A DNA stretch of 64,000 nt. Origin: Sanderia malayensis (lineage: Eukaryota; Cnidaria; Scyphozoa; Semaeostomeae; Pelagiidae). Shown in pieces: positions 42,001 to 52,010 of the stretch. The notes under the pieces were generated by a model. That model did no database searches. It was given only the letters and a program-made list of their open reading frames with translations, and was not told where the DNA came from. Position 1 is the stretch's first letter. The number at the start of each line of letters is the position of its first letter. The DNA lies in NCBI GenBank assembly GCA_013076295.1, contig RQOL01000616.1:806001-870000 (forward strand), written 5' to 3'. The position numbers were made by a program, and so were the translations under genes.

Positions 42001-43851
42001 AATCCTATAACAGGGGAGTGGTATTCGTCAAAATCATCACAGGAGGATCCATTGACTGACGAAGAAGATATGCTGCACAACCAATACACGGATCAAAATC
42101 ATCCTAATGAGATGTATAACAAAGGTAGAGAGCATGTGAGCAATTCTAAATCAAAACTAGTTTGGCATGATTTAGATATAGATCCAATGCAATACGACGA
42201 TGACCATTTTCCAATTAGCAAACCGAAAAGGAAAACTGGTCTTGGTCTCAGAGTTGATCGAAAGCCATACAATGATTTTATTCCTTCGTTCAGTCGCCAA
42301 GAAGAACGAGGAGAGCAAATAATCCATAAACAGCGTGACGCATCTGATCTTTTCGATATTCGACATACGAATGATTACGATGGTTTGTCGCACGACTGTG
42401 GCGTGGATTATGGAAATGAAAAATTGATGGAAAGAAAATCCCCATTTGTGGAAAGAGAACCAGAGTGCTGCCATTATTTCATTGAACAGGAGAAAGAAGA
42501 AATTCAAACAGGAGATGATGACGAGACGGATCACTTTCAAGAATATGAAAAAATGCAAAGCTTTCCAGAAGATAACATGAACCAAAATCGCCTTTCAAGT
42601 TACACCAACTTTCAACATCAGGAAAACGATTATTTCGGCTGGCAACATCAAGTTCCTTATCACCAACAGATTTTTCCTCAGGATATCAGCCACAGTTTTA
42701 CACTTGACAGCAATGGAAACATGGAAAGCGAGGATAACATCACGCAAACAGAATACCATGAAAGAAAGCTGTCAAACTGCTGTTTGCAAGAGCCGCAATC
42801 TGAAATACGCTACGAAAAGAATGGGGTCAACCTTGAAGAAAGAGAAGTGATTCGTAGAAATAGTCAGGCAACTCTGCCACCGTCAATTAGTTGTGCGACA
42901 TTCGAAGATTCGTCAAGCCAATCAGAAGTTGAATCAACGGAGAAGAGCAGCATAAGCTCGTCAAGTAGTCGCACGGAGCGTCGGAAGTCCTTTCTTGAAC
43001 GACAAGATCGTGTGGAGGTTCCGGAACACTCCGATAAAAATAGCCATGTCAAATCACAATTGGCCATGCAGCTGAATCCGATGTTTGTGATAGAAGAAGA
43101 CCAGCATCCGGAAATGTCCGACGACCGAGGTAATCCGGACGGCGACACTGATGCCTTGGCAGTAAATCAGCCAAAGCCATTGATCAGCGAAGAACTGAGA
43201 GCTGATTATAACAGAAAGCCTCCGTATGGAAATTCCTTTTCCGACAACGAAGTTGAAGTAAATGCGCGGGAGGATGAAGGTGTATTGGATCAACAAATGA
43301 GAAGCTGTTTACAGATTGATCATCCTGAACAGCACGGAAATGAGCCATTGCCAATTTTTGCCAATCGCGGTCGAGTGGATCCCGTGACCCTCAAGCGGCC
43401 GGGGATGCGTCGGTTCAGCATGGAAAGCTGGACCTCCACTCCGGAGAAATATTACTATGATGCCACTGGAGATGGCTGCATCTCCGAAGAAGACATAACA
43501 AAAGAAGCGATGCGCAGTGAGAAACAGAACCAATCATTCATTGGACGCGGAAGAGCAAGGGAATACACAACAAGACTTCTGAAAGGTGTTTCACCAAAAA
43601 TAAGACGTCACAGTACAAGTGTAATGGGGCCCAACATTGCAGTAAGCAGCAATTCTGGTACGTTCCTCGGCAAAATTGGTGAAGGAAAGTTTGTCCAGAC
43701 GATTCAAACAAAACTTGGCCGCAAGGAATCAAGATCTGAAGATGTGAAATCTTTAAAAATGAAAGAATTAGAGAAAAGTGAAGAAGATAAATGCAAAGGC
43801 TCGCCACTTAATGCAATCAGAAATAAACTTTACCTTTTGAGTGGTAAATAA
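39064..43851 (+). CDS. Dystroglycan-like type I membrane protein B, large tail, intronless
   Basis: 1,595 aa from the ATG giving a signal peptide (MLLRQMLLVITTCYVNRILA). The frame is open upstream into an ATGT repeat, but an acceptor-like GTATGTTTTTCAG at 38970-38982 suggests that stretch is untranslated. CADG domain about 140-235 (LFKTSWIQFDQSRLKVYGFP), SEA-like/S72 domain about 240-360 with Gly291-Cys292 (NGGCITVVF) where DAG1 has the cleaved Gly-Ser, TM about 370-391 (VAPVFILLAVVAVPTLISCI), then a 1,200-residue acidic cytoplasmic tail with a duplicated EENRKKKVDNQSA near 561-590. A juxtamembrane segment (KIADIIIPDVVKQGTELLNT...) resembles IVDIVHSISQSASTLVNFFK of paralogue A, and both carry a GMRR motif near the C-terminus. 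The tail matches nothing I know. Tandem duplicate of 31000-33237. A polyadenylation signal AATAAA lies at 43972. Confidence 0.82.
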   Translation: MLLRQMLLVITTCYVNRILARPMQTPSFNPAAKHQMPTHTKSKWRHTVARRDKHDLIEATKTTPGISLPDKLEQLTINGLREDPENIKHHGKRATQNETSTLLQNTRKNELPSLVYNRNLRSKLLQQRRNISGNGPVNSQSAYTIYADVGVGFQKYLSTDIFGNKLNGTSGHLNVQLHTADNKGLFKTSWIQFDQSRLKVYGFPLQGNQNKHEFLLKATRDEGAPMSKRFIVIVSHLRMVFNHYIEICTSVTLAEYAGDVERRIQLSKSIGTYFFKEIRLDDVWITRFNGGCITVVFRQLPAKQKCDFKAINMIREKLFENEQINAKFRQALKNIAWIKSANITLLNECKNKNVANKPDEMGWLRDVAPVFILLAVVAVPTLISCIVCKEVRRRQALMRQIQDRRMKEDKEQMLIQAAEYKHECGLDSESEEDEEYRPRPSKNQSDEEYKFFGFSKIADIIIPDVVKQGTELLNTLLPQDSLDANTNKALEAAQKKVSVMASLNPRRKLLDLSQEEKHRQEEIELKGKNSNTRVKKMVRFMKNPLEIKPLSIDESIARAEENRKKKVDNQSAEENRKRRVDNQSAVVISPRPSISVMLSNIPSIISKLKSEHAEMISSSLRNKLEFLLRSTSSFSPATTIQASPGTSSQATFNRTLQEAQKKSNENVIGSNIESTELEHINAASKAYKFLPSKQMYLSSACSEVFDLEPAALPGFAEDVEGESVSPNLTFCLGEVGQTGISSPLESRIDNERLYSQDEMGELFPEDELEELYNESTSSTSWEQANLKHLQFQLDYNLKQHAADEGIHKASLQEYKQHSEIEEISNFEEPDGAENTLQQMGGISYGISTNLEKEYLYTTQMVARKENEEERFSSRSDASREFTDRPVFVENRDFYFVNKPDQHLTRENLNRHFSEQHRHQRQFYISEADSQANIDEGFDAEIFSGSEDIPCKDTDKEDNSLNATSAFTAASVGLKGLQHYNPITGEWYSSKSSQEDPLTDEEDMLHNQYTDQNHPNEMYNKGREHVSNSKSKLVWHDLDIDPMQYDDDHFPISKPKRKTGLGLRVDRKPYNDFIPSFSRQEERGEQIIHKQRDASDLFDIRHTNDYDGLSHDCGVDYGNEKLMERKSPFVEREPECCHYFIEQEKEEIQTGDDDETDHFQEYEKMQSFPEDNMNQNRLSSYTNFQHQENDYFGWQHQVPYHQQIFPQDISHSFTLDSNGNMESEDNITQTEYHERKLSNCCLQEPQSEIRYEKNGVNLEEREVIRRNSQATLPPSISCATFEDSSSQSEVESTEKSSISSSSSRTERRKSFLERQDRVEVPEHSDKNSHVKSQLAMQLNPMFVIEEDQHPEMSDDRGNPDGDTDALAVNQPKPLISEELRADYNRKPPYGNSFSDNEVEVNAREDEGVLDQQMRSCLQIDHPEQHGNEPLPIFANRGRVDPVTLKRPGMRRFSMESWTSTPEKYYYDATGDGCISEEDITKEAMRSEKQNQSFIGRGRAREYTTRLLKGVSPKIRRHSTSVMGPNIAVSSNSGTFLGKIGEGKFVQTIQTKLGRKESRSEDVKSLKMKELEKSEEDKCKGSPLNAIRNKLYLLSGK

Positions 43852-43971
43852 ACAATCAACAAAAATTTATCTCTTGTTTTACAACTTGCAAAATCGTATA
43901 GCCAAATAGCACACATTTTCACAGTCGTTATAGAAACTTGCATCTCTTAGAGCCTACGTATTATAACCCTT

Positions 43972-43977
43972 AATAAA
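43972..43977 (+). promoter_or_regulatory. Polyadenylation signal of dystroglycan-like gene B
   Basis: AATAAA 121 bases after the stop codon, in a T-rich context. Confidence 0.5.
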
Positions 43978-44850
43978 GATTTTTCCACATTGGTATAATA
44001 AATTGTTTAATAAATTGTTAAATTGATAGATTAAAATTGTATATGGAGTCTGTTTGCGCTTGCGCTACTTCATAATCATGAAATAGGACTAACACCCAAG
44101 GACTACCGCGCGGCTGACCTGCGTCTGCATTGCGTGCAACGCTCAAATGACAGCTTTGCGTAAACTCGCTTCATTGCTTCCCTGTGCTTCCATAGACTCT
44201 CGCTCACTGCAGGGGACTTGTCACATTGCTACTTCGAAAACAGGACACAATTGTTTGCTTCCATTTCATTACTTTTCTAAATTTTTATGACAGCAAAATC
44301 CAGGAAAATGGTATGTGGGGATGCCACCAGTCTGCTTTGCACATGATATTTGACAGGAAAGAACATACGGGTTTTTGCGATATGACTTGTGTAGTCCTGC
44401 TATCAAAAAATCAATTCCCATGTCAATGCAAAAGAAAAGAGTTCGTAAATAAACAATAAGTCCAACCTGTAAGTGTAAAATAAATTTGATCAAATATTTG
44501 AAGAAATGTTTGGACTGCGAAATACAGGCCTAATCGCCACTGCTCTTAAAGAAACAAAATTTTCATTGCAAAACGCCAAGTAAGATCTTTCCTGAACCAG
44601 TTGGAATGCAGATGAGAAAAGTCCCAGTTGGTGTTGTCGCGCGGAGCGAGCGATAACACAGGTACGCAATGTAGCAAGCATTAGCTTTGCGCTTCGATAC
44701 GGGCGCTACGAAGGAGCTTTGCATGGTGACAGTATGTCAACAAAATAGACGGAGGGATGCAGGAATAAGAATGGAAGAAGAAAAATCTGCAAACAAAAGC
44801 AAGTTTTGTCAGCTGTTTGTTGAGGCCTTTTGAAGAGACGAAAGGCGAAG

Positions 44851-44874
44851 ATGAGCGGGCAGCAGTCAAAAAAG
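44851..44874 (+). other. Possible leader exon with uORF for the GT8 gene
   Basis: ATG at 44851 starts MSGQQSKK and meets a GTAGGT donor. Splicing to the acceptor TTATCTTACAG before 45048 gives a 13-codon uORF (MSGQQSKKNGKRS, stop) that overlaps the main ATG at 45049 in another frame. No frame joins exon 1 to the GT8 protein. Needs transcript evidence. Confidence 0.4.
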
Positions 44875-45048
44875 GTAGGTAAAGTTTTCTGTTTTACATA
44901 CGTAATTCACACACTACCTTTCATTACAAGCCATTAATCCTATCTTGGAAATGAACACTGTTTCGCGAACCACGACGAACTTAAAACATACCTCAGCATT
45001 TAGCTTCTAACAGCAATATGCAATAGACAATTTCATTTATCTTACAGA

Positions 45049-46116
45049 ATGGAAAGAGAAGTTAGCAAGACTCGACGTTGCAAGAGTTCTTTACCGAGAA
45101 TAACTACTACTACAACAAGGCCAAGTTCCACCAGGGGCAGAGCCTACACAGTTGGTTCAGTGCCAGGACTGATATCAGCCAAAGAGCTGAGATTGACAAT
45201 TTATGTGAAGGATAAGCGACTCTATCAGTCAGATTTTGCTTATTTTACACTGCTAACAAATGAATCTAGTCTACCTGCTGCCTTGCTGTTAGGATGGACA
45301 CTTCAGAGATCCCAAACCAAACACGACACTGTTATTATGGTAACCGATTGTGTTGGAAATCGCAGTCGAAATCTGCTTAAGATGGTTTTTAACAGAATAG
45401 TTAAAGTGGATTTTATAGGTCTCAAGATTGATGATAAGTCTGCAAAAGAGCCAGAAAATAAAATATATGCTGAGTACATGACAAAGTGCAATCTTTTTCA
45501 GTTCATTGAGTACAAGAAAATTCTCTTTATTGACGTCAGTGTTCGTGTAGAAAGAAACATTGATGAACTGTTTGAGATTGAGGCACCAGCAGGAGTTTCA
45601 TCATTTGTGAGTGTGAACGCCCAAGAGAGGTGGCATGGTTATCACTTGCCACGGGAGCATGTGATTAAATCGCTTCAGCTTTCACGTGGCATAAGAACTT
45701 CCTTAATGCTTCTTACGCCAAGCATTAGTTTATATCACTATTGCTGCAGTAGAACTAGAAAATATGGTAATTATCACTTTATTCATCCAGATGAGGAATT
45801 TTTTAGCAAACTTTTTATCAACACATGGACTCACATTCATGTAAAGTTTGCAGTAGTACCCTGGCAAGTTCCGAATATCTCAAAAGATGTAGGTGGTATA
45901 TGCCTCAATTCGTTCAAACCTTGGCAAGACAACTGCAGGGAATTAAGAGAAATTTCTGAATGGCGAATGAGAGCTATTCAAATGCTAAAGGATTGTCCAC
46001 AATTTGAAAGAACTTTTAGAAGGTACAAATGGTTTGATAAGCTTCAAATGTTTCACAATAAGGAGTCATCAAGAAATTCCACTGCAACAAGCATTTCATC
46101 TTTATATCAAATCTAA
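45049..46116 (+). CDS. GT8-family glycosyltransferase-like protein (glycogenin-like), DxD absent
   Basis: 355 aa, single coding exon. After a basic Thr/Ser-rich N-terminus the GT8 fold begins: YFTLLTNESSLPAALLLGWT, VIMVTDCV, VFNRIVKVDFI, NKIYAEYMTKCNLFQFIEYK, KILFIDVSVRVERNIDELFE. Glycogenins and galactinol synthases have FxDADxxVxxNxDELF; here the metal/UDP-sugar-binding D-x-D is D162-V163-S164. A later HPDEEFF...VVPWQVPNI stretch is compatible with the acceptor half. No signal peptide or TM helix, so cytosolic if expressed. Loss of the second Asp suggests no or altered transferase activity. A good acceptor lies just before the ATG; AATAAA at 46221 ends the gene. Downstream of two dystroglycan-like genes, whose vertebrate relative is glycosylated by LARGE, itself carrying a GT8 domain; a functional link is only conjecture. 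Confidence 0.75.
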   Translation: MEREVSKTRRCKSSLPRITTTTTRPSSTRGRAYTVGSVPGLISAKELRLTIYVKDKRLYQSDFAYFTLLTNESSLPAALLLGWTLQRSQTKHDTVIMVTDCVGNRSRNLLKMVFNRIVKVDFIGLKIDDKSAKEPENKIYAEYMTKCNLFQFIEYKKILFIDVSVRVERNIDELFEIEAPAGVSSFVSVNAQERWHGYHLPREHVIKSLQLSRGIRTSLMLLTPSISLYHYCCSRTRKYGNYHFIHPDEEFFSKLFINTWTHIHVKFAVVPWQVPNISKDVGGICLNSFKPWQDNCRELREISEWRMRAIQMLKDCPQFERTFRRYKWFDKLQMFHNKESSRNSTATSISSLYQI

Positions 46117-46220
46117 ATATAAAAAACTATTCTTTAATTCATGCTGTTATTAATTTGTGTTGAACCATTTGATTTTACATTTTAGTGCATTTTTATTCTT
46201 ACTTAGATCTTTTTAGTAAG

Positions 46221-46226
46221 AATAAA
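46221..46226 (+). promoter_or_regulatory. Polyadenylation signal of the GT8-like gene
   Basis: AATAAA about 105 bases after the stop codon. Confidence 0.5.
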
Positions 46227-46294
46227 ATATATTAAATCTTTACATACATGTATACTCTTTAGACACTTTGAATTTTAGCCTAAGATTTTTAGAA

Positions 46295-46428
46295 TACAGT
46301 GTTACCTCAGCAATAAGAAACTGGCTCTTTGAGACCAGACTATTGTTTTGAAACAATAGAGCATTGTTCTATCTATTGTTTTCAGAAAAATACCAGGCTC
46401 AAGTTTCTTATTGGTGGGGTAATACTGT
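46295..46428. mobile_element. MITE, TACAGTGTTACCTCAGCAAT termini
   Basis: Left TACAGTGTTACCTCAGCAAT-AAGAAAC and right inverse GTTTCTTATTGGTGGGGTAA-TACTGT; palindromic interior around CTATTGTTTT. Just downstream of the GT8 gene. Confidence 0.65.
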
Positions 46429-47610
46429 TTAGTGTTTGTCATGATTACAATGATTATTCATTTGACCAACAGTTCAGGTTCATTATTTTAAATTCCACAA
46501 TAATACAATGCTACTCTACTAACTACATTACATTTTAAACATTTTAATACTTTTACAATCAATAGAGAAAAATTTTAGAGAAAAATTATAATGATTAAAA
46601 GTAAATATTCAATGATGGCAATTGTAGAGTTTGCTTGGATTGAGTTAGTTGGTCAAATTCTTAAACTAATTTTTTGGATTTGTAATAATTTATGATTATG
46701 TAATATAAACGTTGCATGTGTAAGCTAGTTCACAAAACAAAATAGTTAATAATATCTAATTATAATTAAGCGACCATTATTTTAATTGTTATGTTATTTA
46801 TAATTTTAGTCTAGTAGAAAGTTAATATATTGATTTGCAAAAAGAAGTTATGAATAAATAGGTAGACAGTTTATAACATAACGTCTATAACGGGTCTATA
46901 ACCTGCTCTGCTGAAACACACCAAAACGCAAACTTTATTTTTACTTCCGTAAACAAAATACTCAAACTTACGGCACTCTCTTGTTGCCTTGTCTCCATTT
47001 GCAATTACGTGACCAGTATGCTTGGCCTAAATTTGCGATTCACAAGGGTATGCTAATTGCTATTCAATAAAAGCGGGATCTCTCCCAACAGCGCATGTGA
47101 TTTCTCCCTACCTCCCCCCTACGAATTTTTCCTTGGGGGGGGGGAAGGAGGATTCCCTAGAGGGCCCACAGAATTCCGTCACGCTACTGCTTAGAACGGC
47201 ACCAACCAAATGGAAAACAATTAAAACATCATAATAAAATATATATTAATACAAGAATCATGAATACATTTGAACCTCTACAATAGTATAATATTATTAG
47301 TTTCTCAGACAAATGTTACCTTTAAGTTCTGTTCTTTATCATTCAAACAAAAGAAAACTAAAATCGTCAATACCAAAGAAAAAATTAAACACCTATATAT
47401 ACATTATATCAATGTATTCATATGAAATGATTATCACAATTATTGATATTTAAATTACAAGTATGTCTTAAGAACAAAAGACCTCGGCGTGTGAAAACGT
47501 ACCGACATTTGTAAGTTTATCAAAAATTCTATAGGTAGAGCATGCACAAAACGGCATGAAATATAATTGAAATAAATAGGTTGAAAATATCCCGATAAAC
47601 GCAATATGCG
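46429..47610. other. Intergenic, AT-rich
   Basis: Between convergent GT8 and DSTYK genes. I see only AT-rich sequence and a C-run/G-run inverted segment at 47114-47148; no gene. Confidence 0.5.
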
Positions 47611-50600
47611 CTATCTATTTTGTGTAGAAACGGCAGTCGCTATAGACGGTCTTGACGAGGTAGAACTGTTCATTTTCTGCAGGTTATGAGAAGACCTTAC
47701 CTTCGAAGGCCCATACTTGCCAGTAGTGGCGCGCTTCTGAGCGTCTCTAAGCTCGACACGCTCTTTGATCAATTTCAATTTCGGTGCAACATTACCGAGC
47801 AATGGCCTAGCCGCATTATCACCGCACCAGCACTGCTCCATCAATTCCCAGCAGTCGTCTTCAAAATGAGCGAGTCTTTCGGGTCGAATGCCTTTGCGAA
47901 CAGAATTCCAAAGCTGGTCTTTACTAGCACACTGTTCATAAGCAAGTGGTAGTCTTACATGGCCGGCACAAATATACCAGAACAGAATCCCGAACGCGTA
48001 AACATCGACACTGTTGTCGTACTTTCCGGAAAACAGTTCCGGAGCCATGTGAATAGGCGTACCAACGATTGATCCGGATATCATGGCACCGGGTTTGCAG
48101 AAACCGAGGTCGGTTAACTTGGCTCGGTTCTTTGAATCAAGCTGAAAAAATCAAAAAGTTGTTATTTCCATGCACAGGTTCACACTTGCATTAATAATAG
48201 CAGAATAACAAAAAATGGCTTACCAAAACATTCTTCAGTTTTATGTCTCTGTGAATAAGCCCTTGGCTATGCAAATATCGAATTCCCTGTATTACATCCA
48301 TTGCCACTTGCAACCGACTCCTGAAACTCATTCCACATTTTATACCAGCATACAGGTCACGTTGCATTCTTTCCATCACAAGTAGAACTGCTGGAGAGCT
48401 TCCACCAGCGTACGTGTAGTCAATCACCGAACCTATAATGCGGACTATTCGATCGTGCGGAGGAATGGCTCTGCGAGGAAACAATAAATATCATTAAGTA
48501 ATTTATTAGTATCAACTCCGTCACCGGGGCTCATCCCAAAAGTGGGAGATAGTGCCGATTATAAAAACCCTTGCCAAATTTACAAACGGCGGTCCTGCAT
48601 GAAACTGGACAAGCCAAAGAAAAAGAAGTAATGTATTAGTATCAACAAGATAAAATAGAAGAACTAGTTCTCTTATTTTATCTTGGTATCAATTAGTTGG
48701 CATCAATTGCTAATATAATTCCAAATGACTTTAATGACTTTAAAAAATTAAATACGGCAATTTCGCCTCAAAACCCATATTACTGGGTTTGAAGTTGTCC
48801 AACAAGGTATCTGGTAGTTACAAAATAATAACTACACATTTATGCCAACTTTTGCTCCCATGGTAACAATAATTTAGGCTAATGCAATATTACTGCATTG
48901 ATTTGAATTCACATAAGTGCGGGTAAGCTTCTGAACAATTAGCAGCGTCTTGCAGAGCAGAGCTTGTAAACTAACAGAGAGTAAAGCTTACCTTGTATAG
49001 TAAAACTCAAGAGCTAAATCATTCCAATGTTTGTCATCAGGAGGAACAACTGACTTGACAGCACATGGTCCTTTTCCACCCCATTTATCACAAGCATAAA
49101 CAACACCATATTGGCCTCGTCCAATTTCTCTTCCCAACATTGGCATGCCATGCAATACAAGATCTCGAAGTGAGGTACTGTCCAAAACACATCTTGCCAC
49201 TCTTGGTGCAAAAACTTTCCTGAGCTTAATGCGATGTTCTTCAGTGCGTTCAAGTCTGCCGGAATGTCGCAGTTCCAGGATTCTTAAAGAGTGCAAGAAA
49301 GACTCGTGTGATCTCATAAGTCTTGTCTTGAACTGCGAGCAGATATTCTTTGCCAACCTTGATTCGCTTATGGACTGGATCATCTCACCTGCAATCTTCT
49401 TCTTCCATTCAGCATCAACACGTGGTGCAGGCTTGCCAGGAAGACTCTGAAGTGCTTGCTTCAACTTTTCCCAAAGAAGTCTCGTGAAAGAAAAACTTGC
49501 CTCAACTGTTACTTCAACCTGATAAGCAGCATCCAACACCTGCAAAGAAAATAACCATCTTGTAATATTAGCTTATTTTTGGCAATAGTTACATCTATCA
49601 AGTTCAGATTAGGATATTACTCAGATATTTCACTTCATATACAAACCATTATCACAGAAAAAGTGACTAGACCAGCAAGTAAACATGCCAAATTGCATTT
49701 AACTTCATGATCATATATTACCACATTCATAGTGACAAATCTTACCAGCTTCAGTGCTCCAGATGTGATTCCATTACTGTCCTTTACAAACTCTGATTCA
49801 GGCTTTTCTAAGTTTGCAATGCATCGCGTTAATGTACCAACATAACTGTCTTTCAAATATTCCACTGAACTGATGAGCTTCCCAGCCACTGTTTGGTTCA
49901 ACTTACCAAGAACCAACTCTTGCACCTGAAGAGTACACTTCTCTATGTCTTCATTCTCTACCAATTCAGAACTTGCTGTGAGCTCAACACCTTCAAATTT
50001 GAGCAACGATGCTTCTTCTTGTAGCCGTGGAGTGAGTGTCTCAATGGTATCATGAATGACTTCTTTCATTTCTTCTTGCTTTTTGTTGGCAATATCCATT
50101 AATGAATGAAAAAGCTCTTCTTCTTTGGCATGCGCATAAGCTAACCTCTTTGGAGTGATTGTAATGTCTCTAGCCATGTCAAAGGCAGCTTCAATGAACA
50201 TTGCTAGGCATTTCAGATGGGTATCATTTAAGCGACATGCAGCAGTTATTACATGGAACTGCAGTATTTGCCTTACAAATAGCAAGAAGCAGGGAAATAG
50301 TGAAAAGTCTTCAATTAGAGTGCTCTTTGGCTTTACATTTTCGATTATCTCATTGGTTGATTGCAGATCGGCTTTGTTGCCAAGTAAATCTTCAGAAAGA
50401 GGCTCTCTGCTCAAGTAGCCTAAATTGCAAAGCTGCTCAAATAAAAAGCTTCTGGTTTCTGAGAGTTCTCTCGCTTTCGATTCCTCCTGGGCAGATTCAG
50501 TCAGCTCCTGGTGACACTTTGAAGGAACTTTGATGAAGAAGACAGCAGCATCTGGTGTGAAAGACTTGATTGTTTCCAATTCATATATATCCTGCAAAAT

Positions 50601-51379
50601 AATTATAGCTTTTAAAAAAGCAAAATCATTACCAAAATCATGAAAAGAAATGTTTCAAAAATGTTGATTTAATAAAAATCATTTTGAGGCCATATGTAAG
50701 ACTTAGGCAACACAGTAAAGAATATAAATACAAGGTTTACTTGTTGGTTCAGTGTTCTTTGATCAATTGCAAAAATAATTATAGGCAAGACATCTTCAAC
50801 ACAGGTTTTGAATACTTGTTCAACAGTGCCCTGAGCATTTGATGGTGCACAAATAATTTCAGCACCAGTTTTGAGCAAAGGATGATCAAGACAAACTTCT
50901 GCTATGGCAGCAGTCATGGCTGGGTCTGTTCGATCCCTTCCTCTTAGTTCCAAATCAGCGCGTGGTACAGACCTCCATGTCCCTTCATATGCGTCAAGGG
51001 CAGCAGCCAACTCAAAGCTATCTGGCAGAACTAGGCTGAGCATTGAATGAGTTCCATGTTTGAAACGAACCATTCTCCATGTCACTGAACTGTCCAAATC
51101 TTCAACCATGGGAAGGACTGGCTCCCCTACAAGTTCATTTATTGCGCACACTTTTGCATAACAAGACGTTCCCAGCACAATAATTGATGGTGGCTTCTGG
51201 CACAGATATATCAAGTCCTGGTAATCTTCCTGTAAAATATAATTTCTTAAAGCATCAGACGGAAAATGCCCGGATTGTTGTATTTCATAAAACGCTCTGT
51301 CTGTTTCCCGTTTGACCTGCTTGAGAAGGCGAGTGTGCTCTTGAAATTTTGTCAGTTCGTAGGGAAGATTCGCAGCCAT
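47611..51379 (-). CDS. DSTYK: DSTYK (dual serine/threonine and tyrosine protein kinase, RIPK5), 5 exons
   Basis: Exons 50741-51379, 49746-50591, 48992-49539, 48224-48470 and 47611-48141 join in phase to 936 aa, close to the 929 aa of human DSTYK. The N-terminal two thirds form the family's long regulatory region, including a GTPase-like-looking segment ([20 protein letters not shown]). The kinase domain covers about 637-890: glycine loop [15 protein letters not shown]-type lysine [22 protein letters not shown], catalytic [15 protein letters not shown] in place of DFG as also in vertebrate DSTYK, and [20 protein letters not shown] with a complete C-lobe. Residues needed for catalysis are present. 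The C-terminal 50 residues are Ser-rich and not conserved. DSTYK acts in FGF/ERK and cell-death-related signalling in vertebrates. Start is the first ATG ([19 protein letters not shown]). Confidence 0.96.
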
Positions 51380-51723
51380 AATGAAAATTGTCGATTTTGG
51401 CCTCTCAAACTACAAAAAATGGAGAGTTTGTCGTAAGAAAGACAAATGACATAGACTCGCTGCCACACCAATGCATTATCTTCGCTTTTTGCTTGGACGT
51501 GTTAAGAGCTCCCAAGGCTGTAGATGTTGATGACAAGCCAACAAGCCAAGGAAAAAGATGGACAGAGTGCTATTTACGACCCTCAAATTGCATTGCTTTG
51601 GAACAACGAAAGATTTTTTGCTTCACTCCTCACCACCCTGATCGAGGATGTTAGCCTCGCTCCCATGTTAAATTACGCACAGCGCAAAAATGCTGCGTCA
51701 GAAGAGGACAATGCAAAAAACGA

Positions 51724-51731
51724 TCACGTGA
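51724..51731. promoter_or_regulatory. TCACGTGA E-box upstream of DSTYK
   Basis: A palindromic E-box (bHLH-ZIP, USF/TFE type) about 345 bases upstream of the DSTYK start codon. Activity is not shown by sequence. Confidence 0.3.
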
Positions 51732-51865
51732 TTCGTGGGCAGCAATAAAAAGTCACATGACGATTGGAACGGCGACCTCACTCCGCAAAACAAGCAATCT
51801 TTCCATTGTAAATCAAATCTTGCTACTGTGTTCGAAGAATGCAAAAACGTGCATATGCATAATGT

Positions 51866-52010
51866 GTGAATAGATGCTTGAAATTATCCAATCAAATGCG
51901 TTTGTGCGATGGTCAGAAGTGTGCGTGTGATCAGAAGCTGTGCACGTGATCACTTTCTGGAATGAGTGACACACATTGTGCTTTTGCATGTGATTACAGG
52001 GAGTATATCA
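51866..52010. repeat. Dispersed CCAATCAAATGCG / CACGTGATCAC repeat, copy 4
   Basis: Same block order as the copies at 16574-16710 and 17825-17930, including TGCACGTGATCACTTTCTGG and TTTGCATGTGATTACAGG. Confidence 0.65.
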
